Origin: Eutreptiella sp. 'Long Island Sound 2002'
Lineage: Eukaryota; Euglenozoa; Euglenophyceae; Eutreptiales; Eutreptiaceae
Length of the DNA stretch: 64,000 nt
Direction of reading: 5' to 3'
NCBI GenBank assembly: GCA_964036045.1
Contig: OZ038382.1
Location: 138,272,961-138,336,960 of the forward strand
Under the pieces are notes generated by a model. The model ran no database searches. It was given only the letters and a program-made list of their open reading frames with translations, and was not told where the DNA came from. A program made the position numbers and the translations under genes. This document shows positions 11,145-20,532 of this stretch, one piece after another. The stretch's first letter is position 1. Each line of letters begins with the position of its first letter.

Positions 11145-11804
11145 CTAGAAGTGCACCCTGACACGCTCCATAAGCTCACCCTTCCCCCCGCCCACACTCA
11201 AACCATGCTTCCTACAAATGGCCTTAAACTCAACCTTAGTCCACTCATGCAACCTCCCCCTCTCCATTGCGTTCAACACCGCCTCATCCACATCATACCG
11301 AAACACCAACTGCGCGGCAGGGTTAGAAGAGGTGGAGGGGACAGGTGAGGGGTTACGAAGGTCAAAAGAGGAGCTACTGGCAACTGCACCTGCCTGCTCC
11401 ATATCCTCGTCCTCACTGTCTTCGTCCTCACCCTCCAACTCAACCCCATACACATCACCAATGTCGGCGTCACGTGTCGCCCTCTTGGGGACAACCCACA
11501 AATCTCGAATGTCCAACGGAACCTCTGCCTCACCATCCTCTTCCAAAGAAACTGCCAAACCCTTGAAAGCCGCAAACCCAAGCAAACCACCATCTTCCAC
11601 CTCAACCGCATGCCCTTGCTTCCGTTTGCGCGGGCGGAAAGGGGTCTTGCGCAACTCATCAAAAACCTCAAAGGGCCCCCAATCGTGTGGTGCCTCCCCA
11701 TTGCACCTTACCCACAGCGTCTCACACATGCGCTCCGTGGTTTGGCCAAAGTCCGTAGCCGTCACGTAGCTAAAAACTCTCTCACACGAACACGAGCTTG
11801 CCTC
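11145..11804 (-). pseudogene. C-terminal part of a hAT transposase with acidic linker and SAP-like motif
   Basis: The open frame of about 215 residues starts against the 85-bp array, so the N-terminal part of the protein is missing. Its first residues (SSCSCERVFSYVTAT, then TTERMCETLWVRCNG) look like the hAT dimerisation region, whose hallmark is SxxERxFS followed by a leucine/valine-rich helix. Next come a basic patch (FRPRKRKQ), an acidic linker with EGEDEDSEDEDME, a Ser/Pro-rich stretch, and a C-terminal segment, FKAICRKHGLSVGGGKGELM, that fits the SAP DNA-binding motif (helix, short loop with G, helix with KxELxxR). Stop at 11145. In function it would be the dimerisation and DNA-binding end of the element's own transposase. 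The hAT and SAP assignments are by eye. Confidence 0.55.
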
Positions 11805-12400
11805 AAGTGGGCAAATTGGCTACCTCACCCCTGCCGTATCGGGGATCCCCACCGCTTCAGAGCGGGGGGCAAAATCAGAAGTGGCCCACAAGTGGGCAAA
11901 ATGGCTACCTCACCCCTGCCGTATCGGGGAGCCCCACCGCTTCAGAGCGGGGGGCAAAATCAGAAGTGGCCCACAAGTGGGCAAGTTGGCTACCTCACCC
12001 CTGCCGTATCGGGGAGCCTCACCGCTTCAGAGCGGGGGGCAAAATCAGAAGTGGCCCACAAGTGGGCAAATTGGCTACCTCACCCCTGCCGTATCGGGGA
12101 GCCCCACCGCTTCAGAGCGGGGGGCAAAATCAGAAGTGGCCCACAAGTGGGCAAGTTGGCTACCTCACCCCTGCCGTATCGGGGAGCCCCACTGCTTCAG
12201 AGCGGGGGGCAAAATCAGAAGTGGCCCACAAGTGGGCAAATTGGCTACCTCACCCCTGCCGTATCGGGGATCCCCACCGTTGCAGAGCGGGGGGCAAAAT
12301 CAGAAGTGGCCCACAAGTGGGCAAATTGGCTACCTCACCCCTGCCGTATCGGGGAGCCCCACCGCTTCAGAGCGGGGGGCAAAATCAGAAGTGGTGCCCA
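11805..12400. repeat. 85-bp tandem array, 7 copies
   Basis: Units begin at 11805, 11890, 11975, 12060, 12145, 12230 and 12315, exactly 85 bp apart. Each has aagtgggcaaa/gttggc, acctcacccctgccgtatc, a cggggatcc or cggggagcc variant, and cagagcggggggcaaaa. Because 85 is not divisible by three and the plus strand lacks stops, all three plus frames read through it; none is a gene. The array lies inside hAT element 2 and abuts the broken end of its transposase. Confidence 0.95.
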
Positions 12401-12520
12401 AAAGAGGGCCGGGGGGGTAGACATGGCCCACGTTCGGCCAGGGCAAAAAGGCCTCTAGGGGCTGTCCTTAAGGGCTGTCCTTAACAAAAAAAAAAATCTG
12501 GGTCCTTAAGGACGGCCCTG

Positions 12521-12934
12521 CTTGAAGGCCAAGGCACACCTGTGGCAACTCGCATGGTAAGGCACAATCACGTTATACCCTGTTAATTGTTGCTGCAACT
12601 CCCCAAGGATGGCAACCCCCCCACCATGTTCACCTTGGACAACACTTGCCCCGTCGCCACAGTCGAAAAAAATCTTTGGCAACCACGTTTCAAGATCCAC
12701 CCCGGCAGCGGCCATACTACGCTTCAAAGCGGTGACGATGCCATTGGCGTTACCCGCGGGGAGGGGTTGGCATGAAAAAAAATTGGTCACCATTCGTGCA
12801 TCCACGACCGTACGAACATAAAAAAGCTCCTCCTTCTTTGATGAACGGTCGGTACACGAATCTGATGCGATAACGAAAAATTCGCATTCAGTCACAATGG
12901 AACCTTGCGGGGATGGACAATGAACCTCAAAATC
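12521..12934 (-). pseudogene. hAT transposase fragment, upstream part (element 1)
   Basis: The frame includes FFVIASDSCTDRSSKKEELF, then YVRTVVDARMVTNFF, then ADGAS-like text (FDCGDGASVVQGEHGGG), and finally PYHASCHRCALAFK. This order matches the catalytic core of ZNF862/GTF2IRD2-like hAT transposases: D-xS/C-TD at the first acidic site, GADGASVMxGxxxG at the second, and CxxHxxxLAxK after it. The frame stops being informative at 12521, where hAT element 2 inserted; it resumes at 10825. No N-terminal zinc finger is seen before 12934, so the gene was already truncated or has further exons. Confidence 0.7.
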
Positions 12935-13325
12935 TCAGCACCTAAGACGCGGACACATGACATGAATGCGGGGCATGAATGAGTGTACATGGTGTGTCCG
13001 TGTGTCCTTTCATGCCATGAGCCACATGCTAGATCTGCCCGCTATGATGCACCATGCCGGCCGACACACAATACTATTCACCCTTCCCTGCACCACATTC
13101 TAACTTTGGTACCCTCAAACATGCACACATGCACAAATGCTCTAAAATTACGTCACACAAGGTACAGAAACCATCAGCAATATATGCAGGAATGTCAATA
13201 AACACCAATAAACGCCGATAAACAACGGTTATCCCCCCAAAAAGGGCGTTTTTCGAAAAATAAACGCATAAACGCGTTTATTTGCCATTTGGCCAGTGGC
13301 CTGGCCAGTACTTAATTCACCCTTG

Positions 13326-13333
13326 AGCTCAGG
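13326..13333 (+). repeat. Right target-site duplication of hAT element 1
   Basis: AGCTCAGG directly after the right terminus, identical to 10007-10014. Confidence 0.9.
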
Positions 13334-14198
13334 TTGATATGCAGTGATCTGCAAGCTCCTTCGTTCTCAGGCACAGGGAGAGGCTATCAAAAGGAGAGCC
13401 GCTTATGCACCCCTTTTCTAGCCGTGTCATGCATGACACTGCATGTTGGTCTATGGCCCACCACTCCACTTCATATGAAACGAACTGGAGAATGGTGCCT
13501 GCCATTGCGGTTTGCTGGCACACTGTGTCAAATTGGTGTCTAGAACTTGGAGCTCACTTGCGTCTTCTGCCGCAGGAGTTGTCTTCAGACAACCTTCAAC
13601 TGTGACCTGTCTCGAATCCTCAGCACATACCCACCAACGTGCACCACAACAGGCAGGGCACGAAGAAGGCCAGGGTCATTAAGCCGTGCGGAGCCACCCG
13701 GGCCCGGCTACAAGACGTGTGCAAAAGGGGGTTGTTTGCGTGAAAGGGACACTATTGAGTGGAGATTTGCAAAGAAACATGGCAAGTTCCTATCATTCAT
13801 TTTTGCTGTGGGCCATATGTTCATGCAATTAGTGCCATGAAAGTTTCGTGGGGAAGGTGAACTGAACATAGTTAAAAACAGAAGATGTATATTTCATATT
13901 CTACATGCCTAAAACATAGTATACCTACCAACCATCTATTCTGCTGACTTATTGTATTTCATGGTGCCATTCTTTTTTTTCATATAGTGCGTGCATGTCT
14001 CATTACAAAATATATATAACTTGTCGCTATATCATTTTCAACACATATGCTTGTCAGCAGAAAACCATGATGCTACAATCTCTCGTTCGTTTTCTACTAT
14101 AGTCCAAAATTCAACCAATGGTACACACAACATCGGCTAGATTAATAAGAAGAATAATAAAACAATAAATATAGGGGAATCTTAGGACCATGCTTTGG
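13334..14198. other. Likely intron and flank of the kinase gene; no firm exon
   Basis: After removal of hAT element 1 this sequence joins the kinase intron. A minus-strand frame with VVVHVGGYVLRIRDRSQLK at about 13612-13668 could be the exon before the KA1 exon, but its borders are unclear. From 13850 to 14180 the DNA is AT-rich with no coding signal. Confidence 0.3.
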
Positions 14199-14243
14199 CT
14201 AGGCTTGGGCAGGGCTCGCTACGCTCCCCCTGCCCAAGCCTAG
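14199..14243. repeat. Perfect 16-bp hairpin with 13-nt loop
   Basis: The left arm ctaggcttgggcaggg (14199-14214) and right arm ccctgcccaagcctag (14228-14243) are exact inverse copies around ctcgctacgctcc. The GC-rich stem sits in AT-rich surroundings, so it stands out. It is not followed by a T tract that would suggest a terminator. Confidence 0.9.
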
Positions 14244-15870
14244 TAATGCTTTTTGCTGCTGTCATTGTTCCGGAGTGCTACATAATTGGTACACTCTTTT
14301 TTTTTCAACGGCTGATCTTGCCATGCCCAAAGCTCCTGTCCAAGACCCCTTCAACCTTCGGTCTCTTCATACCACAAATGCTCACCCTCTGCTTCCATGC
14401 ATTGAATCAACTGTGTGAGTTGGAGGGAGATCTGTATTTTAATGACCACAATGTTCACAAAATCAAGCCTCAAAAATCACATTCACAAATGACTTTTTGC
14501 CAGAGCAGCAAATGTTCTTTTTGCACCACCTACAGCGGTTGCCGAAACCAAGAGTCTATTGCTTCTAACTGCGTCCTTTTAAGGTTCAACAGGCCCACAT
14601 TGCTATCGGGCGGTGGTTTGTCCCCGGGTCCATGCTCCACAAGTTGCATCATGTGCCGCAACGCCGCCCTGATTATAGCACTTCACTGGGGACAGACCAG
14701 GCATTCTTAGGTCTGTTGGTCGGTCGTACACAACCATATTCACTTTAGTCCATCAGCAAACTTCGGGTGACTACAGGATAGAACTTTCAAACAATCCTTG
14801 TAAAAGTTGCAAAAACAACGTCCATCTTTAACACAAAAAAAGTACTTTTTGGCGTAATTTTTGTGAACGAATATTCGGAGCTGCCAAATACTACCCCCCC
14901 CCCCCCTCATTATCTTCTACATGTCTCAACGATCGCTATGGGCTTCGTCCCAAGGGCTAACTCCACGACATGTCCGAATGCCGCCCAAAATACGCGACTG
15001 CGCAACTTGAAAAAATGGCGAAATGACAAACCTCCGATGCACACAACAGGTGCAGTTCATAACCTCGGGGACCCGAATACCAACCCAACACGTGCGAGCA
15101 CCACGAAGGATCTTGATGAAAAAGGTTTGAAGGCAGATGGGTCTGGGGCTCCTTGCCGTACCACTTGGGGGGAGACCCATGATGGCCAAAAAATGCAGCC
15201 TGTTTCCGCTGCCGACAGCATGCTCCAAAACCCTCCACTAGACGGCTCCCGTTCTAGGACCACACAAAGGCACGCACAAAACCACATGGTACAAATCGAA
15301 GGGCATCAGTAGGGCTTCAATTTGGTTAGGGGGCGGCCTCCTACCTCCAGGTTGTATTCGCGCACCGCCAGATTCCGTAAGGTCCGCTATTAAAACAATG
15401 CACTTTTTCGTCCAAATCGGTCTCACTTAGACCGCCGTATTATTTCGGCGCCACCGGGTCGTTTGGAGCTAAAAAAAAAAATTTCCGCGACACTCGGAGC
15501 TGTCCGGACGTGCCTGAATCTGGGCAAGATGAGCCACATGCGCGGCGCTAGCCTTGTCGCCAACTGACCCGCGTTTCGAAAAATCTGAAATTTTCACCAC
15601 AAAAACGGTTCGCAAAAAGACGAAAACGGATCGGTTTTTCAGAATTCCAATTGCTATTTGGATCGTTTTTGGATGCCGTTTACGATTATGCAGCCAAAAA
15701 AATTTTCTTGAAATTTCATTTTTCGGCAATCCATTTCAGGATCTCAAAATCCTTGCTTCAAAACATTTTTTGCCAGGTACTAGCGATGATAGGTAGGACC
15801 TAAACTTTACCGATGTGCCATCAAATTCGAGGAAAAATGTCGTCTAGGTATCAAAACGGCATGAGACATC
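14244..15870. other. No supported gene
   Basis: A plus frame at 14863-15312 is open for 149 codons after a C run but shows no domain. 15430-15790 has A- and T-runs (cgaaaaatctgaaattttc, ggttcgcaaaaag) of unknown origin. Confidence 0.35.
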
Positions 15871-15872
15871 GC

Positions 15873-16530
15873 CTAGGTACAGAGTACGAGAAGCCACCTG
15901 TTGGCGGGCGCAGCGGTGCCCCTCCCCAACCGCTCACACGGCATGGTGCGCGCCACTAGGGCGCAACATGCAACGAGACACATGAGCACAATGCACATGC
16001 AACATGTAGAGAAGGAGGAGGAGGAGGAGACGCGGTCCCCCGGTAGGGCGCGCCTGCTCGCCAACCCCATGGTGCCTTCTAGCCCCCACCGACTTGCAGC
16101 CCCAGTCCGCAGCAAGAAGACCCTGACCACGGGCCTACCCGGCTCAGCATCATGACTGCGGCTCTCCTCTTCGTCTCCTCCCCATGGAAACCTAACCCAC
16201 ACAACACCGGCGGTCACCACACAAGCGCCGTGGAGGGGGGGCGAGGCAAGGAATCCGGCTCCACTTTCGGCTCGCCCCCCAGCAGGCACATGAAGTCTCC
16301 ACCCACATGTGCACCTGCGAAGCAATCGCCAACCGGAACAGGTGCCGCCAAGGGCAGCCCTCTACAAAGTGTCCGGCTGTAACCACCTCGCGACACGCCA
16401 GACACGGTCGGATATCCGCAGACGGAGGCAGCCCCGCACAGCGGGCCATCATGCGGACGTGGGCCCCCAACCCGACCAACCCTCGATCCACCACCATGCG
16501 GTAGGCATCCAAGGATTTCCACGGAGGGTG
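15873..16530 (-). pseudogene. Possible non-LTR retrotransposon C-terminal remnant (CCHC knuckle)
   Basis: In the minus frame 16192-16512 the stretch PCLACREVVTAGHFVEGCPW has the spacing C-x2-C-x7-H-x4-C, the zinc-knuckle spacing found after the reverse transcriptase in L1/R2-type non-LTR retrotransposons. It is preceded by helical, Met/Arg-rich sequence and followed by a Trp-rich segment (MWVETSCACWG). No reverse transcriptase motif (YADD or similar) was found upstream on the minus strand up to 17.3 kb. The assignment rests on this one motif, and neighbouring frames are also open because the region is GC-rich. Confidence 0.3.
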
Positions 16531-18575
16531 CCCGTGCGGGTGTGGCTACTTCTGCTTGCCATGGGACCGACCATGATCGGCTATTGTGTTACACATGGCT
16601 CATGGACCTTCGGGTTTGGGTGGTGAAGCAGGAATGCCACGTGGAAGTGCCGTTGCACCTATTAGGGGTCGCAAGCACCGTGGACGAAGCGGAGGATGCC
16701 CACTAGGGTTTGGTGGCGGGCTACCGTTATTGGGCAGGTTGCCCCTTGTGTGACGGCGCCCCTTCCACGGTGGCCCCGCCATGTGCAATGGGCGTAGGAG
16801 GTGGAGGTGATCGGGATTGCCCCGGAGGACCGCCCGGATGTGTAGGACACGTCTTGGTATGCGAGGCACACCGTGGAAGGCGGTTTGATGGTAGCGAACC
16901 CGTCGACGGGCTAGCGCCGGGTGTATGCCAGACTCCTCCCCGTGTATGTGGATGGGTGCATTGTATGTGGCATGGATAGTCCTGCGGGCGCCGGGGGGCA
17001 CACCGTGTGATATGGGGCGTTTGGGGTTTTCACCGGTCCTTCCATGATAGCAAGGGCTACATAGATGCGGTCCTATCCCGTAACCCCGGGTCCTCTCCAC
17101 TTTCGGATGATCTCTTGCAGACTTGTTGCGGCCTGCTGAGGATGGGCTTCGATGCCCCCCAGCACCTGTACTCCCACACAGTAGGCACGTTGCCGGATGA
17201 ACTACTCAACGATGCCGATGGGTAGGCCAAACACCAAGCCTAGGCCGCCCAGCCTTAGGCTGGGTGGATACGGGTCTTATAGAAGCCGCGGGTGTCCTTT
17301 ATGCACAATGCGATCCAGATACATGACCTGGACCGCCATGTGTAGGGTGCTGCACTCTGCACACAGGTGACACGGCATGTCTGGACTAAAGTGCCACAAG
17401 GCCAACATCAACCCCCACCATGTAGAAGCCCTGGTGAGGGGGTTGGAAAGGGTGAGCTCGGGAATGGTTGAGCTGGGAGGCGTAATTGACCACGAGCGTG
17501 GCCAATATATCCGGCCCTAGGGGCAGGATACCTGAACAACCTACCTCAATTGGCCCCAGCAAAAGGTGCACGGGGACATTCTTGCCACCCAGGATTTTCC
17601 TTAGTGAAAAAAAGGAAAAACTCTTGGTGTCCAGAAGTTCGGAGTTCGGAGTTCGGAAAATAGATGTACATGACCCCACTTGCCACTGTGGCACTCGCTC
17701 TGGGCTTTTGAGAAATAGACATGTATCTATTTTGCATTGGCTAAATGGAAAAGCAAACACAAACACACCTTGGGAAAGATCAAATATACACATACATTCC
17801 TGAACAAACAAATATGAACATGGGTGACTTCCGTACGATCCCCCTGAGGCGACGGGTGACCGGTTGCAATGCAATGCCCCGTGGCCATCCATAAAGGGCA
17901 CCCGGCCTAAACCTAAGCGGGGGGGGGGGGGGAAGGGGATGGCGACACCTAATTAATAAAGAGGATTGAAAAGTAGAAAAACACACATGTAGCACAGCAA
18001 GAATGCAGATTGAGGCAATGCACGCCACAGCAAGGCATAAGTGCATCTTTAATATCCATGCCGAACGTGGTTAAACCTCAAGACACTTTTTGTGTCAAAA
18101 ACAAAATGACAGATATATCATGTCCGACGACGTCTCGTAAGACAATCATTGACAGTGAGGCTATCACATAGACGACAGCCGATGTGATGCATGTCAAGGA
18201 ACATGAGAATGAGAACAAAGGAGTGTTGAAAAATTTAGTAATAGAGGCGTCCATGGAATCTCAATACAAAGTAAATCACAATTTGGGAGCCATTGAGGGA
18301 TGGATATCGTAGATCTTGGGAGATCTTCTCCGGGGAGGCTATGGTGGCTCTTGCTACCTTGCCCACACCATGGCTATTCTCCCTAGTGTATGGTGCATGT
18401 TTGTTCTTTCGGGGGGTGTTTTTATAAGCACTTCAGCGTCTTGCTTTTTCCTTTGAAGCTTCTTCGGCACTTTCGTAAAGGTGCACGCGGGCGGTATTCC
18501 TTCAAGGACACTATGGTGTAGGGCTATCAGTGTCTACATGTGACTCACTTTTGGCACTACCTTGTTCTCTCTTGC
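16531..18575. other. No supported gene
   Basis: GC-rich sequence to 17.3 kb with several open minus frames but no motif, then mixed sequence with a G run at 17919-17932. The short repeat cggagttcggagttcgg lies at 17641. Nothing can be named here. Confidence 0.35.
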
Positions 18576-18807
18576 TTAGGGAGAACGAGGCATGTGCTCA
18601 GCCACAAGCATATCATTACTTGATTGTGTGATCGGACCTGCCCTTTGGGCTGAGGTGTGAACACTCCTTGTCAATCGAGAGCTGATGTCGGAGAAAACTG
18701 CTGTGAGGTTCCTGGGTTCGGCATGGGGAATCTCTATGTTCTCCGCTGATGCAGGGTCTGGGCTAGAATTGTCGGTCAAGGCACCTAACATAGGAGTGGA
18801 AGCCAAA
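18576..18807 (-). CDS. Hypothetical terminal exon
   Basis: A minus-strand frame bounded upstream by a good acceptor (pyrimidine-rich, ending ccctgcag at 18808-18815) and ending in a TAA stop at 18576-18578. It encodes about 76 residues of ordinary composition, with ENIEIPHAEPRNLTAVFSDI in the middle and a Ser/Thr-rich end. No family recognised. Upstream sequence runs into a C run at 18841-18854, and I could not find the previous exon. Confidence 0.35.
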
Positions 18808-19975
18808 CTGCAGGGAAGCACCTATTGTTTTTCAGTGCGACCCCCCCCCCCCCGGCATCGGGTACGCCTACAACATGGGTGGGGGCTCAATGCATGTGGA
18901 AAATCAGCCATGGCTGTTGTAAAAAGAAGATAGCATGTTACATGTACTTAATATATGGGACATATGACAAGATAGTAAATGTAAGAGCACTGCACATTAT
19001 GCATTAAAGTCAACTGCAATAGATTAGGGTATGTTGCAACCAATGTGCCTTAAAACTCCCATAGAATCACACGCACCACAACAATAGAAACATTACCAGC
19101 CCGAGCTCGGACTACACCTCCGTGCAAACAGTCTAGGGCTTGTTGTATCGTACTCCTCAATCAATGGCTACCGACTGTCATCCTTACACAATACCACGGT
19201 GGCAACATTGTAAAACACCATACAAGAGCAACGCGGCAGAAAGGCATACAAAAATATATTACCAGACCACATGTAGAATAAGTTTCAAAGTGTCATAGCG
19301 CTATTATGTCACACAAAAGGGGGCAAAATGGGAAATTGTGAAGGTTTGGGCTCTGCAGAGCCTAGTCCAAAGGGAAACCCTAAGCACACCTCAAGTACCA
19401 AGTTTATGAATGAAGGTTGTTGGAAAATCCTAATATAGGCCTTGTTTTGGCAGTTCCATCTAGATTATGTGATGCCTGGTGTGGCACGTGTCTTTGATCA
19501 TAGCCCACAAGTAATGGATGTAGGAGTTGCATCCTTGATTCCTGTTACTGCTGACCTGTTCGGGGACAGTGTTTAGGCTGACTATGTTAGAGTGTCGGCA
19601 AGAGTATACCACTTAACCCAGCGCTATGTAGCGTGGCCACTTGACCACTGTATACATGAGCCAATTGTTGTACCGGGGGTAGGTACAAAGGGAATAACTT
19701 GTGACCTGGGCTCTGCAGAGCCCAGAGATCTAAGATATGTAATATTGGGGCCTAAAATGACTTAGACAGCTGGTCTGGGCTCTACACAACCCAGCCTGAT
19801 GCAAAAATGCAAATTTGCACCCCTATTTTACCCTACGCAAAACACCACCCATCACCCCTTTTTTCGCTAAAACGATAGGGGGCACTATGGGCCTCCTAAG
19901 ACGGAAGGGGGGGGGGGGGTAAAGGTGCGGGGGTGGGGGCCGGTACAAAGTACCTTATGGCAACGAGCCAAGCCT
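18808..19975. other. Non-coding; dispersed 18-bp palindrome
   Basis: The palindrome TGGGCTCTGCAGAGCCCA is perfect near 19707-19724. An imperfect copy lies near 19348 and a broken one (tgggctctacacaaccca) near 19776. Otherwise AT-rich sequence with a G run at 19908-19918. No gene. Confidence 0.45.
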
Positions 19976-19980
19976 GAGAG

Positions 19981-20183
19981 GCCAAGGGAGAGAGGGTGAA
20001 GGGGGAGCTCTCAGCAGTGGCCAACACCGCGCACCTGCTGCTTCACCAGAAGGACGGGCCCACCTTCGAGTCGGTGGTGGCGGGGTATCAAGCTGCCTTG
20101 GATAGCCATGAGGCTGTCGAGAGGCGGTACCCGGGGGACGCCCTGGTGGAGGCCGCCACTAACCCAGCCTTCGAGCCCCCCTA
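19981..20183 (+). CDS. Hypothetical exon
   Basis: A plus frame of about 68 codons with strong third-position GC, reading EAKGERVKGELSAV onward through FESVVAGYQAALDSHEAVE and ending NPAFEPP at a TAG. The amino-acid mix (helical, Ala/Glu-rich) looks coding, but there is no recognisable domain. It could belong to the decayed gene that begins at 20533. Confidence 0.35.
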
Positions 20184-20532
20184 GCCCCCCGGAACCCATG
20201 GGTCTGGGACCTCCACAGGCACTGCGACCCCGTAGTGTCGCCCTGCGAAAGGCGTTTTTAACTAGTGTAAATTACAACGGGGCCGACCATTGTCCTCATC
20301 GTGCCGCGAATTTCACGCAAACTTCGCACGAACTTCGCGCAATGTTGTGCAAATGCGCGAACAACTCAGCCGACCACTATCCAGAGATTGATGCCAACTT
20401 CGCGCGAACTTATACAGTAGTTGTGTTTAATGCTGGCTCCCAACGCATGGGGAGCTTGTACAAATTTTTTGTTGTGCGGTGTTTGCCAACGAGGTGCCCT
20501 GTCTCTTTGTCTGACTTTCTCGACATTGCAAA

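Larger units (their letters stand above)
10826..12520. mobile_element. Nested hAT-type element 2 with internal tandem array
   Basis: The left end CAGGGCTGTCCTTAA and the right end TTAAGGACGGCCCTG are inverted copies with one mismatch in 15 bp. Both are flanked by the 8-bp duplication CTTGAAGG (10818-10825 and 12521-12528). It lies inside the coding frame of hAT element 1, so it inserted later. Contents: an A-rich terminus, a hAT C-terminal/SAP fragment on the minus strand, and a 7-copy 85-bp array. A second right end of the same family lies at 35340-35354. Confidence 0.9.
10015..13325. mobile_element. hAT-type DNA transposon 1, carrying a nested hAT element
   Basis: The left end starts CAAGGGTGAATTAA and the right end is its inverse, TTAATTCACCCTTG, with further inverted similarity inside (actggcca and ggccagtgg). 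Both ends are flanked by the 8-bp duplication AGCTCAGG. Total 3311 bp, or about 1.6 kb once the nested element (10826-12520) and one copy of its duplication are removed. On the minus strand it holds a hAT transposase fragment, split by the nested element. Removing the insertion brings the kinase intron back together. The right end (13198-13290) contains a run of aaacgc/cgttta motifs that look like subterminal repeats. Confidence 0.9.

Noticed and set aside
11610-12484. Three plus-strand ORFs of 180-280 codons
   Set aside because: They are the 85-bp array read in three frames; no conserved protein.
10818-12529. Mutator-type element with a 9-bp duplication
   Set aside because: The ninth shared base is the first base of the CAGGG terminus; the 8-bp duplication with CAGGG ends fits hAT better.
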